Shown here: one piece after another, positions 15,938-24,829 of the stretch
Layout of the letters: each line of letters starts with the position of its first letter
How positions within the stretch are numbered: position 1 is the stretch's first letter
Source of the DNA: Candidatus Bathyarchaeia archaeon
GTDB taxonomy: Archaea > Thermoproteota > Bathyarchaeia > Bathyarchaeales > Bathycorpusculaceae
DNA length: 48,334 bases
Reading direction: 5' to 3'
NCBI GenBank assembly: GCA_030019335.1
Contig: JASEET010000008.1
Location: forward strand, 1 to 48,334
Notes under the pieces: model-generated
Database searches by the model: none
Told to the model about the DNA's origin: nothing
The model's input: only the letters and a program-made list of their open reading frames with translations
Made by a program: the position numbers and the translations under genes

Positions 15938-16396
15938 TCAAAATGGCTTCGCCCTCCATAATCTAACGGTTTCAACCCAAAAGATGAGCGATGCAATTAA
16001 TCCAAACATTACCGCGTAGAAGCTGGGGGCTATCTGGCCTAAGGTGCATAGGGTCAAATAGGTTGTTAGCATCGTGGAGAACAAAACTGAGTAGAATAGG
16101 TATCGGGGTACGAGAAAACGGCCCATGCGTGTGAAGAACCGTAGAATTCCAACTTTTACTTCTTCTTCAAGCACGTATTCTCCTGTCGTTTTTTTCCGAA
16201 CAAGCCTTAAATCCTCTAATTTTCCGAGATGGTGCACTGCAATGCTTGGACTGGAAAAGCCTAGAGCACGCTGAACTTGACGGATGCCTACGGTATGTGT
16301 GGGCTGCTGTAGCAGGTACCAATAGACTAGGAGAGTTTTCCCTTTTAACGCAGATTCCAAAACAACCAAGTCAAAATCATGTGGGGTTTTCGACAT
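15938..16396 (-). CDS. Membrane-anchored winged-helix regulator
   Basis: About 152 residues from the ATG at 16396; a GTG at 16447 would add 17. The N-terminal wHTH is VYWYLLQQPTHTVGIRQVQR, then ALGFSSPSIAVHHLGKLEDL and RLVRKKTTGEYVL. Two transmembrane helices follow (YLFYSVLFSTMLTTYLTLCT; APSFYAVMFGLIASLIFWVE). This one-component architecture senses something at the membrane and acts on DNA. It lies next to the two genes with the shared promoter motif, so it is the natural candidate regulator. A TTTTAAA box lies about 38 bases before the ATG. Confidence 0.65.
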   Translation of the reverse strand: MSKTPHDFDLVVLESALKGKTLLVYWYLLQQPTHTVGIRQVQRALGFSSPSIAVHHLGKLEDLRLVRKKTTGEYVLEEEVKVGILRFFTRMGRFLVPRYLFYSVLFSTMLTTYLTLCTLGQIAPSFYAVMFGLIASLIFWVETVRLWRAKPF

Positions 16397-16544
16397 GAAG
16401 TATCGCCAGACATCTTTATTGAAGCGACCGTTTAAAAGCCTAATCACAAATTGCCGTCCGAGTAACTCTGAGATTTCATCCGTATGTCAAGCTAATGCCT
16501 TATCATCATCCGGCGAAAAATCAATAGCAAATCCAGGAATAAAA

Positions 16545-16643
16545 ATGTTCTCTGTCGTGAAAATGTGTGAAGTGTACGGTTGGACAATTCGAGAAACAGG
16601 CAAGCCTGACAAAGGAGCCCAATTCACCATATGCCTAAAATGA
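16545..16643 (+). pseudogene. Histidine-kinase ATPase-domain fragment
   Basis: The last 32 codons of this frame (MFSVVKMCEVYGWTIRETGK, then PDKGAQFTICLK and a stop) match the C-terminal end of a HATPase_c domain: the helix after the G2 box, the GW.I strand and the G..F.I final strand. The rest of the kinase is absent; upstream sequence in frame is not recognisable. A deletion relic of a sensor kinase. Confidence 0.45.
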
Positions 16644-17192
16644 GTGAAAACGAGAGAATAAACTATCAACTTTCCCAAAACAGGTAAATTCTCGTTTGCG
16701 CCAGAAAGTTTATCCTCTTCAACATTCCAGCTAAACCGTTTTCATCAAGCCTAAGCCTAAAACCAACTGTACTCAACAAATGTGAAAAAATATCCATTCT
16801 GAACGATTAACTACATGTTAAGACCTGATTATTTAAGTTCGTTCATCAATTTTTTTCCAAAGTTTCTGCGTTATCTTTCTCCACTCTTTTTTGAGTTTTA
16901 CAACCCTTTTCAGAAGCAGAGTCTTTTTCAAGGACTGATTGAGATGATACCCCCTATCGTTTTCACCTACCCCCTCCCCCTACGTTTTTTGCATTAGCTT
17001 TCAAGGTGTAGTGTAGTTTAAACACCATTACAACCCGTGATGCGTCAAAAGGAAATACTGAAACATAGTCCTAATAGACTCCAATGCTTTCAGAACACAA
17101 TAAAAAGGGGAATTGCGGGAGATTTATCCAGAATCTATATTTTCAATTCATAAGTTAGTTAAATACCCACAGCCTATTTCTCTGCATGAAGA
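16644..17192 (+). other. Gene-poor interval
   Basis: No convincing gene. A 45-codon minus-strand frame (about 16663-16797, starting MDIFSHLLSTVGFRLRLDEN) has weak coding character and may be a relic. A C-rich run lies near 16950-16981 (CCCCCT, CTACCCCCTCCCCCTAC). The right end leads into the gene at 17208. Confidence 0.4.
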
Positions 17193-17207
17193 TTGGAGGA
17201 AAATCCG

Positions 17208-17390
17208 TTGAAGCAAAACTTGACACTTAAGCAGAGAAAAGAATTGGAAGCCAAAATGGCTAAGGTTTTCAAAGGAAACATTAACGTGCTTTCGACAGAT
17301 TTGCAAAAAATATTGTTAGATGACATGGTCACGGCTTTCCAAAATAGGATAAAGGTGTTAACTCGAGTACAAGGAAAAAGAAGCTACTAA
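17208..17390 (+). CDS. Small helical protein, 60 residues
   Basis: TTG at 17208, 8 bases after GGAGG, which decides the start over the TTG at 17193. The product reads MKQNLTLKQRKELEAKMAKV, then LSTDLQKILLDDMVTAFQNR. It is charged and helical throughout and probably mediates protein or RNA contacts. Family not recognised. Confidence 0.6.
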   Translation: MKQNLTLKQRKELEAKMAKVFKGNINVLSTDLQKILLDDMVTAFQNRIKVLTRVQGKRSY

Positions 17391-17476
17391 TATAGACTAA
17401 ATAGGAAAAAGACGTAGTTTGAATACATAAAAGCTTTATAGAGAGAGGTTAAAAATATGCCCAAGAGGTTTGGCTG

Positions 17477-17770
17477 ATGAGAAGGTCCAAACTTGAAATG
17501 TATATAGACATCCTTAAAGTATTGGCCCACCGCGGTCCATTAAAGCTAACCCACATAATGTATAAAGCTAACGTAAACTGCAGTGTGCTTAAGCAATACT
17601 TAGACTTTCTAATAAAACAAAACCTGGTCGAAGAAAGAACCGTTGGAAAACGAAGAGTTGTCTACGCAATAACCCAAAGAGGCATAACGGTACTCAAACA
17701 CTTCAGAGAACTAAAGCAAGTACTGCCAATAATAGAGGAAGCTAGAAACAGAATTCCAATACCATACTAA
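17477..17770 (+). CDS. Winged-helix DNA-binding protein (HTH_45-like)
   Basis: 97 residues, one winged-helix domain: MYIDILKVLAHRGPLKLTHI, MYKANVNCSVLKQYLDFLIK, QNLVEERTVGKRRVVYAITQ. This is the common archaeal and viral single-domain wHTH. GAGGT precedes the ATG. Target unknown. Confidence 0.8.
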   Translation: MRRSKLEMYIDILKVLAHRGPLKLTHIMYKANVNCSVLKQYLDFLIKQNLVEERTVGKRRVVYAITQRGITVLKHFRELKQVLPIIEEARNRIPIPY

Positions 17771-17863
17771 TCATCTTTTACTTTTTTGAACTAGTCTTTC
17801 ATATCTCGTAATATTTTTGACATTGAAACACGCCTTTTATTCTAAAAACCTATTCTACTTTTA

Positions 17864-17992
17864 ATGATAGCAATGTTTGAGCAAATGGCAGTGTTTGCAG
17901 CAGGGTCTGTCGCAGCCTTATTCATCTTCATGATAATAGTCATAATGCTTTTAGGCGTTTTTTGGGCTAAAACCGCTGTTCACAGTATGTAG
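17864..17992 (+). CDS. Small single-helix membrane protein
   Basis: 42 residues from ATG 17864 (or 39 from ATG 17873): MFEQMAVFAAGSVAALFIFM, then IIVIMLLGVFWAKTAVHSM. One transmembrane helix. No Shine-Dalgarno is obvious. Hydrophobic codon choice is sustained to the stop, which supports a real gene. Confidence 0.45.
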   Translation: MIAMFEQMAVFAAGSVAALFIFMIIVIMLLGVFWAKTAVHSM

Positions 17993-18111
17993 TCAGCTTT
18001 TTAGTAAGTTAACATTTGTTTTATGAATCCTTACATCTGTTTCGTAAGACTTAATAAATGCCGCTTTCTTAACCATACTGTACACACGTAAAACACGATG
18101 GGAGCGAGAGA

Positions 18112-18486
18112 GTGACCAAACAAGAAGTTCTAAGGAAAAAATCCGTGCAAATACTGGAAAAAATCAGGGAAAGCCTTGAAAAATTAAATGAAAGAATGGA
18201 GATCATGATTGAACTGCAGAAACATGGCAGAAGGGATGTCCAACCACTTCCAGAAGCACCCTTAGATGTTATGACATTGCTTTCCATGCCTGACCATCTA
18301 AGAAAAACAGCCATGACCGTATGTAGACTCGGCCGCGCCACAGCAGATGAGGTTGCCCAACAAACGCGTAGAGCTAGAGCTGTGGAAAGCGCCTACTTAA
18401 ACCAGCTTGTGATTATGGGACATTTGAAAAAAGAGAGGAAGGGAAGAAAAGCCTACTTCTATGTGGAAAAGGAAGATCAAGGGTGA
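18112..18486 (+). CDS. Coiled-coil plus winged-helix protein coupled to ParA-like ATPase
   Basis: 124 residues from GTG. An N-terminal coiled coil (VLRKKSVQILEKIRESLEKL, NERMEIMIELQ) is followed by a winged helix (LLSMPDHLRKTAMTVCRLGR, ATADEVAQQTRRARAVESAY, then the wing GRKAYFYVEKE). The stop overlaps the start of the ParA/MinD gene, so both are translated together; this protein is probably the DNA-binding partner of that ATPase, much as ParB or a CRP-like factor would be. Confidence 0.7.
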   Translation: MTKQEVLRKKSVQILEKIRESLEKLNERMEIMIELQKHGRRDVQPLPEAPLDVMTLLSMPDHLRKTAMTVCRLGRATADEVAQQTRRARAVESAYLNQLVIMGHLKKERKGRKAYFYVEKEDQG

Positions 18487-19271
18487 TGGTTTTGGGCAGA
18501 ATAATAGCCGTGCATTCATATAAAGGTGGAACGGGAAAAACTCTCCTCTCAGTAAACTTGGCTGCAACCTTTGTTAAACACGGCAAAAAAGTTTGTTTGT
18601 TAGACCTCGACTTTCGAGCCCCAAGCCTTTCCACAATTCTTAAAATTGAGAAAGCAGAGCACTGGTTTAATGATTATTTAAATGGGACATGCGAAATCGA
18701 TAAAGCATTGATAGATTTAAGCGACGGAATTAACAATGACGGAAAACTTTTTGTCGGACTGGCCAACCCAGCAACAGAAGCAATCAGAGACATATCCGCA
18801 AAGGATAGAAAATGGGAGATGCGGGCTTTAGGAAGACTTTTAGCTCTTAGAAATTCCCTTCTAAACGATAAAGGCTTCGACTATCTAATTTTCGACACAA
18901 GTCCGGGACTGCAATACTCGTCCATAAACGCCATAGTAAGCGCAGATTTAGTAATTGTGGCGACAACCTTCGACAAGTCAGATGTTGATGGAACAAGACG
19001 TATGTTACGGGAACTTTATGACTTGTTCGAGAAAAAGACCGAGATAGTTTTGAACAAAGTTTTGTATGATGTTTCCTCAAAATTCGGAAAAGAAGAAGTG
19101 CAAACCAGGATTAAGGATATATACCAAGTTCCCATTTTGGGAATAATACCCTGTTTCTGTGATGTTTCAAAGGCAGAAGGAAACATAATTTTCGCTCAAG
19201 AACGGCTGGAGCATCCCTTCACAAAAATTTTGGACGAAATGGCATATAAAATAGACAATAATAAGGCATAA
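18486..19271 (+). CDS. ParA/MinD-family ATPase
   Basis: 261 residues from the ATG at 18486 (GTG at 18483 is possible). Deviant Walker A YKGGTGKT near residues 12-19, A' motif CLLDLDFRAPS, Walker B DYLIFDTSPG. These are the ParA/MinD features for ATP-driven dimerisation on DNA or membrane. No amphipathic C-terminal MinD tail is seen. It is coupled to the upstream wHTH coiled-coil protein. No ParB lies nearby; a ParB is found on the integrated element at 35.9 kb. Confidence 0.85.
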   Translation: MVLGRIIAVHSYKGGTGKTLLSVNLAATFVKHGKKVCLLDLDFRAPSLSTILKIEKAEHWFNDYLNGTCEIDKALIDLSDGINNDGKLFVGLANPATEAIRDISAKDRKWEMRALGRLLALRNSLLNDKGFDYLIFDTSPGLQYSSINAIVSADLVIVATTFDKSDVDGTRRMLRELYDLFEKKTEIVLNKVLYDVSSKFGKEEVQTRIKDIYQVPILGIIPCFCDVSKAEGNIIFAQERLEHPFTKILDEMAYKIDNNKA

Positions 19272-19275
19272 GTCT

Positions 19276-19398
19276 CTATCCTGCTGCTGCTATTCTGTTT
19301 ATCAACTTATAGATTCTGCAGTTTTTACATTTTTCATATGCTTTTTCATCACATTCCTTACATATTATGCGATTTAATTCCTTAATTTCAGTGTTCAT
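19276..19398 (-). CDS. Small four-cysteine protein
   Basis: 40 residues from the ATG at 19398, preceded by GGAAGG 6 bases away; the longer frame to 19476 lacks such a signal. MNTEIKELNRIICKECDEKA, then YEKCKNCRIYKLINRIAAAG: two CxxC pairs about 10 residues apart make a zinc-binding knuckle. It converges on the ParA gene with 4 bases between stops. Function unknown. Confidence 0.55.
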   Translation of the reverse strand: MNTEIKELNRIICKECDEKAYEKCKNCRIYKLINRIAAAG

Positions 19399-19543
19399 TT
19401 TGCTTCCTTCCTCAATCAAATAATTTGCTAGCTTCGCATAATATACTGTATTCCGCTTTCGTAATATTTTATGCACTACAAAAACTTATAGAACAGCAAA
19501 AATATTTTAAATAGTTCACTGAAAAACACGGAGTCCTCGATTA

Positions 19544-20167
19544 TTGGATAAATCAACAATTATCCTTGCGGGCGGCTTTTCGAGCAGATTTGGACAAGAT
19601 AAGGGATTACTTCCCTTAGCAAATAAGCCTCTCATAAAACATGTTTTAGATACAATCAGCGATATTGTTGACGAAAAGATAGTGGTTGTTAGTTCAGAGG
19701 TTCAAGCTGAAAAATTTGCGAAAGTTGTGGGTTCGGACGTAAACGTTCTTATTGATGCAAGTAATGTGCAGAGTCCACTTGTAGGCGCATTAACAGGCTT
19801 CAAAGAAACGCGTGGAGAATATGCGCTTCTCCTTCCATGCGACACTCCCCTAGTTTCTAGGGACGTTCTTTCGCTCCTACTTGAACTATGCATAAACAAA
19901 AATGCGGTTATTCCACGCTGGCCAAACGGTTACATAGAGCCCTTACAGGCGGTTTATTGCACAAAGCCAGCGTTAGAGGCTGCTAAAAATGTCTTAAGTG
20001 AAGGAATTTTGGACATGCGTTCCATGGTGGAAAAGCTGCGAGGTGTACGTTATGTTTCTACGCTTGTTCTTCAACAATTAGATCCGACGCTTAGAACTTT
20101 CTTCAATATTAATACTCCTTTGGATTTGAAGAAAGCAGAATTCATGCTTAGAAATGTAAAGAAGTAA
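19544..20167 (+). CDS. mobA: Molybdenum cofactor guanylyltransferase MobA-like
   Basis: 207 residues. The nucleotide-binding LAGGFSSRFGQDKGLLPL, the LLPCDTPLVSRDV metal motif and the EPLQAVYC segment place it in the MobA group, which attaches GMP to molybdopterin. It starts at TTG 19544; a TTTTAAATA box lies about 35 bases upstream, so the mRNA has little or no leader. The distinction from other NTP transferases rests on the GLLPL and ..EPL.A.Y motifs. Confidence 0.8.
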   Translation: MDKSTIILAGGFSSRFGQDKGLLPLANKPLIKHVLDTISDIVDEKIVVVSSEVQAEKFAKVVGSDVNVLIDASNVQSPLVGALTGFKETRGEYALLLPCDTPLVSRDVLSLLLELCINKNAVIPRWPNGYIEPLQAVYCTKPALEAAKNVLSEGILDMRSMVEKLRGVRYVSTLVLQQLDPTLRTFFNINTPLDLKKAEFMLRNVKK

Positions 20168-20191
20168 GGTTCTGGCAAGATGTGTTGAAGT

Positions 20192-21484
20192 TCACTTTCC
20201 ACAAAGCTTCGCGTATTTTTCGGTTTCTGAAAACAGCTTCTGTATGTCAGCTTCAGAATGTGCAGTGCTTAAGGCACCCATGTGTGTTGGTAGGAAGAAA
20301 ACACCATTTGCAATTAAGGATAAATGATATTCGACAAGTTTCTTTCTGTCCGCCCTAAAAACGGCACGTGTATCCTTCACTTCCTCTCTTGTAAAATGCG
20401 CGCTAAATAATGAGCCTGCCCCAGTGACTTGCACATCAATTCCATTTGCTTCGAATATCTCCTTTATTTGTTCTCTGATCTTTTCTCCCACGTTATTCAT
20501 TTTATTTATAAGATGACCATCTTCCAAAAGTTTCAGCGTTGCCAAGCCAGCCGTCATTGATACTGGGTTTGCCGAGAAGGTTCCGCCGTGAAAGGAGTAG
20601 CGTGGGCGTTCATAAATCAGAGTATTTAATCGTTCCATGACATCTCGCCGTCCGCAAAAGGCACCTATCGGAAAGCCTCCTCCCAAAATCTTTCCAAAAA
20701 CCGTTATGTCTGGTATTACACTATAATATTGCTGACCACCACCAGGGGCCAGTCGAAAGCCTGTAACCACTTCATCAAAGATCAGCAAAATCCCCTTTTC
20801 ATCGCAAAGATCCCTCAATTCTTTCAAAAATTCTTTTTCAGCTGGGATACAGCCACCAGCACCAAGCATAGGCTCAATTACGATGGCGGCAACTGTTTCA
20901 TCCCTAACTTTTTCCTTTACTCCTTCAAGGTTGTTGAATGGTGCAACAATTGTGTCTTGAAGGGCTCCATTTGTCAATCCTGCGGATTCTGGAATGTCGA
21001 AGGGATGTTTAACTCCTACATGGAGTGCATCGTAGCCTCCGTGCCATCCTCCCTCAAATTTGACGATTTTGTTTCTGCCAGTATATGCACGTGCCAAGCG
21101 TGCGGCATACATGTTAGCCTCTGTTCCTGAATTCGTGAAACGTATCATTTCTGCGCTTGGAACCATTTTCGCAACTTGCTCAGCTAGCTCTATTTCCAGT
21201 TCATGGGATGTTCCAAAATGGGTGCCGATTTCGATTTGTTTTTTAACAGCGTTCATAACTGCTGGTGGGCTATGACCAAGTATGAGTGCTGTGTGTCCAA
21301 GCCAGAAGTCGATGTATTCGTTTCCATCAACATCGTAAAGTTTGCTTCCCCTCGCCCTAACGGTGTAAAAAGGGTAAGGCTCGAAATAGCGGATTGCATA
21401 AGAAACCCCAGCAGGGAGAAACTTTTTTGCTCTTTCGTATAAGTCCTTGGAGCTTTGAGTTTTAGAAATGTATGGATCAAACAT
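20192..21484 (-). CDS. hemL: Glutamate-1-semialdehyde 2,1-aminomutase (class III PLP aminotransferase)
   Basis: 430 residues, the usual HemL length. N-terminal PAGVSYAIRYFEPYPFYTVR, PLP-site RFTNSGTEANMYAARLARAY, KFEGGWHGGYDAL, the FDEVVTGFR motif and the PLP lysine in VFGKILGGGFPIGAF match the GSA aminomutase group. It makes 5-aminolevulinate for tetrapyrroles. Other heme genes are not adjacent, so a related class III aminotransferase role cannot be excluded. Confidence 0.82.
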   Translation of the reverse strand: MFDPYISKTQSSKDLYERAKKFLPAGVSYAIRYFEPYPFYTVRARGSKLYDVDGNEYIDFWLGHTALILGHSPPAVMNAVKKQIEIGTHFGTSHELEIELAEQVAKMVPSAEMIRFTNSGTEANMYAARLARAYTGRNKIVKFEGGWHGGYDALHVGVKHPFDIPESAGLTNGALQDTIVAPFNNLEGVKEKVRDETVAAIVIEPMLGAGGCIPAEKEFLKELRDLCDEKGILLIFDEVVTGFRLAPGGGQQYYSVIPDITVFGKILGGGFPIGAFCGRRDVMERLNTLIYERPRYSFHGGTFSANPVSMTAGLATLKLLEDGHLINKMNNVGEKIREQIKEIFEANGIDVQVTGAGSLFSAHFTREEVKDTRAVFRADRKKLVEYHLSLIANGVFFLPTHMGALSTAHSEADIQKLFSETEKYAKLCGK

Positions 21485-21570
21485 ATCTAGATAACACTTT
21501 CCCTTTTTAGGTTTTATATTTGGTGTTGGTTTAATATTTAAAAGTCTGTGTTTGAACTTCTATTAGTGTG

Positions 21571-22407
21571 ATGTTTAACTTTAGCAAGAAAGCTTTGCAA
21601 ATCATTTCAGATTATGTTAGGGAGTTTAGAAGAGCTTCAAAGAAGCTTCAATTTGAACTTGACCCATTGTATGCGCAAATTTTGTCATCCGAATTTGAAG
21701 ACATAATCAAGTTTCGTTGTGTAAAATATTCTAGGAAAAGAGGTGCTAAAAAAATTGAAGCTGATGATGTAAGTCACGTGTTAAAGAAGTTTGGCAGACC
21801 AACAGAACTGTTAAAGAAGATTAAGGGAAGTTTTAGTCAGCGAATTGTTTTAAAAAGTTTAAAATTTATTAGAGAAGCCTTGCAGAAATCGAAAAAACCA
21901 ATGGTTTTAGATGCGGGATGTGGATGGGGAAGGTATCTAAAACGGCTGCAAACTCAGAATATCAAAAATCTTGAAATGGTTGGTGTTGACTTAGACTCCG
22001 TTTCATTACATTATGGAAAAACGATAAACAAGCAGGCGAATTTCTTGAAGTCTGACACTGAAACTTTACCCTTTAGGGGTCAAATTTTCGACTTAATTTT
22101 ATGTAACGGGGTTATACATGAAATAGAAACAAGTCAGGGAAGGGAAAAACTAACCCGAGAGTTTGCTCACGTTCTGAAACCGCAAGGGACCCTTTATATA
22201 ACAGATGCATTTGCGAAATTTCGAATTTTGAATTTCATATTCAAAGCGGTTCGGCATGTAAGCCCGAAAATAGAGTGGCATTTTCCAAAAAACGTCTTGA
22301 AAAAAATCCTGTTAAGAAATTCTTTTAAAATTGTTTACGAGGAAAAATTTAGTTCAAACTTTCGAGAAGGAACTACAAGCTATGTTATAATTGCTGTTAA
22401 AAGCTGA
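21571..22407 (+). CDS. SAM methyltransferase with histone-fold-like N-terminal region
   Basis: 278 residues from ATG 21571 (GTG at 21568 is the alternative). The C-terminal part is a class I methyltransferase: VLDAGCGWGRYLKRL (motif I), MVGVDLDSVSLHY, FDLILCNGVIHEI, EFAHVLKPQGTLYITDA. The N-terminal 85 residues form short helix, long helix (LYAQILSSEFEDIIKFRCVK), basic loop RKRGAKKIEADDV and short helix SHVLKKFG, which resembles a histone fold with its R/K-x-I-x-x-x-D-V strand-helix. It would let the enzyme sit on DNA or dimerise. Substrate unknown. Confidence 0.72.
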   Translation: MFNFSKKALQIISDYVREFRRASKKLQFELDPLYAQILSSEFEDIIKFRCVKYSRKRGAKKIEADDVSHVLKKFGRPTELLKKIKGSFSQRIVLKSLKFIREALQKSKKPMVLDAGCGWGRYLKRLQTQNIKNLEMVGVDLDSVSLHYGKTINKQANFLKSDTETLPFRGQIFDLILCNGVIHEIETSQGREKLTREFAHVLKPQGTLYITDAFAKFRILNFIFKAVRHVSPKIEWHFPKNVLKKILLRNSFKIVYEEKFSSNFREGTTSYVIIAVKS

Positions 22408-22411
22408 TTTC

Positions 22412-23095
22412 TTATGTTTGCTTGCTCCATTCCTTTACGATTTCTATAGCTTCTCTTAAATCGTTTATAGTAGCATCTGCCTGTGAGAATTCCACAATTT
22501 TCCTCTCTCTGTTTAAGAGTATGGTATTTATGCCTAATCTTTTCGGTAGCAGAATATCCAATTGCATGTTGTCTCCAATCATAACAGCTTCATGAGGCTT
22601 AACTCTTAGAATTTCTAAAACCCTTTGATACATTTCTGGATTCGATTTGTCGCATTTTGCTTCACAGCCAGTCATAACGAAATCAAAGCATTTCCTAATT
22701 GGTTTAACCGCTTTTTTAAATTTGAAATAGGCAATTGTTGTAACTATGGCTGTCTTAAATCTATTTTCCTTCGCTTTTATGACTGCTTCGGCAGCGTCTG
22801 GATATAACTGATACGGCTTGCTTTCAAGAAGTTTAGCAATAGCATCTAATGTTTCTCTGTCAACCTTAACTTTAAGTCTCCAGAAAATCCGTGAGAAAAA
22901 TGAACGCCAGTTTCTGTATCCATATTTGGGACAGTCTATGAAGGAGACGAAAGCCCATGCTGCCTTCAATTGTTGTGGTGAGACTTCATAGCCTCTGTTG
23001 AAGAGATATTCTGAAATTTTCATGTCGGTTACTGGTTTCTCTACATAAGCTAACGTCCCATGCAAATCGAACAAAACCGCCTTTATTCCAGCCAA
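22412..23095 (-). CDS. HAD-superfamily hydrolase
   Basis: 227 residues. Motif I VLFDLHGTL (nucleophile Asp; the usual second Asp is His), a helical cap (about 20-90), motif II IVTT, motif III lysine in ..KCDKSNPEMYQRVLE and motif IV VMIGDNMQLDIL. It is likely a small-molecule phosphatase. It converges on the methyltransferase gene with 4 bases between stops. Replacement of the acid-base aspartate by His may reduce phosphatase activity. Confidence 0.8.
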   Translation of the reverse strand: MAGIKAVLFDLHGTLAYVEKPVTDMKISEYLFNRGYEVSPQQLKAAWAFVSFIDCPKYGYRNWRSFFSRIFWRLKVKVDRETLDAIAKLLESKPYQLYPDAAEAVIKAKENRFKTAIVTTIAYFKFKKAVKPIRKCFDFVMTGCEAKCDKSNPEMYQRVLEILRVKPHEAVMIGDNMQLDILLPKRLGINTILLNRERKIVEFSQADATINDLREAIEIVKEWSKQT

Positions 23096-23219
23096 GCAAC
23101 CTCACCCTGTAACCACAAGCTTGTTTAAGCTTTCTTTTATTTTTATAGAAAAGCTTTTAAGCAATTAGCAAAAAGCCATTTTTTTAGGCGTTCTTGTGTG
23201 AAATCTCGGAGTCCTTTAA

Positions 23220-23912
23220 ATGAGTATTGAAAGGGAATTGATTATTTCTGTTCTAAAACTGACTAAAAATGGATCTATTTCATCTGGAGTAGTAAGCAAA
23301 GACGCAAAAATTCCATCACAGATTGCTGATAATTTGCTTGAAAAGCTTCAAAAACGTGGACTGATTTATTTGCGGAAAAATTTTGTAGAGGCAGATAGTC
23401 TGCAACGCCTTAAATTGACTGTTCACGCCATACAGCTGGGCGCCGACATTGAACGTGTAAGCAGTTTTCTTCAATGGAAAGAGTTTGAAAACATAGCTGC
23501 TGTCGCTTTTAAGCGGAACAGCTACAGTGTTAAGAAAAATTTTAGGTTTAAACATGCTGGAAGAAGATGGGAAATAGACGTTATCGGATGCAAAAGACCC
23601 ATAGCCATATGCGTAGATTGCAAACATTGGCACCATGGAATGTATCCATCTTCATTAAAGAAAGTCGTTGAGGAACAAGTGCAAAGAACGTTTGCCCTAA
23701 CTGAATCCCTGCCAAAACTCATTGACGAAATTGAATGTGCTTCATGGGATAGGGTTAAACTTGTTCCAGCAGTCTTATCGCTTGTCAAGGGCAGTTTCAA
23801 ATTTTATGACGATGTACCCATTGTTCCCGTGCTTCAACTGCAAGACTTCCTAAGTCAACTGCCAGCCTACGCGGACTCACTAAAACATTTTTCAAAACGC
23901 TTAGCCAACTAA
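23220..23912 (+). CDS. wHTH plus PD-(D/E)XK nuclease-like protein
   Basis: 230 residues. The N-terminal winged helix (ELIISVLKLTKNGSISSGVV, KIPSQIADNLLEKLQKRGLI) is followed by a restriction-endonuclease-like core: FENIAAVAFKRNSYSVKKNF, WEIDVIG (Asp about 119) and AICVDCKHW (Asp-x-Lys about 132-134). It resembles archaeal Mrr or resolvase-like nucleases fused to a DNA reader; DNA repair is a guess. Its stop overlaps the eL33 gene 3' end by 12 bases. Confidence 0.68.
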   Translation: MSIERELIISVLKLTKNGSISSGVVSKDAKIPSQIADNLLEKLQKRGLIYLRKNFVEADSLQRLKLTVHAIQLGADIERVSSFLQWKEFENIAAVAFKRNSYSVKKNFRFKHAGRRWEIDVIGCKRPIAICVDCKHWHHGMYPSSLKKVVEEQVQRTFALTESLPKLIDEIECASWDRVKLVPAVLSLVKGSFKFYDDVPIVPVLQLQDFLSQLPAYADSLKHFSKRLAN

Positions 23913-24170
23913 TTCAACAGTTGTTCCTAAAGCATGACCTGGCACACCTTTTCTAAATTTGGCTCTAACCAAGCCCTTTTTGCCGTGCAAAGCCACAATT
24001 TTTCCAACTATCTTGTTTTTTCCAATTTTCCAAGCTACTTTTCGTCCAATAAGTCTGCTTGCTTCGGAAACAGAGTTTACGTGTGCGAACTGGATTATGC
24101 ACTCCGTAGATCTCTGAGTTTTCGGACCTACTCGATAGTTGACTATTATTCCTTGAATTAGCTGAGTCAT
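23901..24170 (-). CDS. rpl35ae: Ribosomal protein eL33 (L35Ae)
   Basis: 89 residues covering the family end to end: GIIVNYRVGPKTQR, CIIQF, EASRLIGRKVAWKIGKNKIV, GKIVALHGKKGLVRAKFRKG and PGHALGTTVEL. A large-subunit protein shared by eukaryotes and part of the archaea. ATG at 24170. Confidence 0.93.
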   Translation of the reverse strand: MTQLIQGIIVNYRVGPKTQRSTECIIQFAHVNSVSEASRLIGRKVAWKIGKNKIVGKIVALHGKKGLVRAKFRKGVPGHALGTTVELVG

Positions 24171-24343
24171 AAGCTTTCACTCACATTGAATGCTTTTCAA
24201 AATACAGCAGAAATGTTTTAAATTTGTTTTGCTTCCCAACTTTAGGGTTCACATTTTTTAAGGTTTCAATTGCTATGTCGCCTGTTTAATAAGTTTTGCA
24301 TAGAAGCGACGCTAAAACTGCAGTTTTTTCGGTTTTCATTTCC

Positions 24344-24775
24344 CTAACTTCCTTTTTTCAAGTTGAAGTTTCCTCTGTCCCGCTTCAGAATTCTCGCCTT
24401 TTCCGGAAGCTTATCTTTATCCCAATCTTTCCATTCTATTTGTTTGAAAATCCATTTTTTGCCCAGATGCGCCGCAAGCACAGCATGCTTATGCTGGTTC
24501 TCTAAGGGAATAAGCTCATCGAGGAATCTGAAAAGTTTTTCAATCTGTTGTCTTGGAAAATAAGCGTAATACTTAGCGTTTTTAACTTCGAAGGCGTAAA
24601 CGTGTGAGTCTTTTCTTGCAATAACGTCTGGCAATGGACTAAGGCTTGGATTGCTAACCGGAACACGCACGGCGTTGTATCCATTCTTTTCTAAAAGTTT
24701 TACAAGGACTGTTTCGCTGTAAAAGCCTCTTCTACGCCACCTGCGAATTGCGTCTTTGTCGACCTTTCTAACCAT
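24344..24775 (-). CDS. hjc: Holliday junction resolvase Hjc
   Basis: 143 residues. The archaeal Hjc core is clear: GFYSETVLVKLLEKNGYNAV with Glu21, SPLPDVIARK with Asp50 and YAFEVKNAKYY with Glu63 and Lys65, the metal-dependent catalytic set. It cuts four-way DNA junctions in recombination. It lies directly upstream of LonB on the same strand. Confidence 0.9.
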   Translation of the reverse strand: MVRKVDKDAIRRWRRRGFYSETVLVKLLEKNGYNAVRVPVSNPSLSPLPDVIARKDSHVYAFEVKNAKYYAYFPRQQIEKLFRFLDELIPLENQHKHAVLAAHLGKKWIFKQIEWKDWDKDKLPEKARILKRDRGNFNLKKGS

Positions 24776-24829
24776 TAACAGTTTCCTCTATTCCAAGAAT
24801 TTTAAAACTGAAGTTAAACGTGTTTCCAT

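Noticed and set aside
20729-21442. Plus-strand frames within hemL
   Set aside because: Antisense to a complete, motif-rich hemL.
24296-24563. Plus-strand frames over Hjc
   Set aside because: Antisense shadows of a clear Hjc gene.
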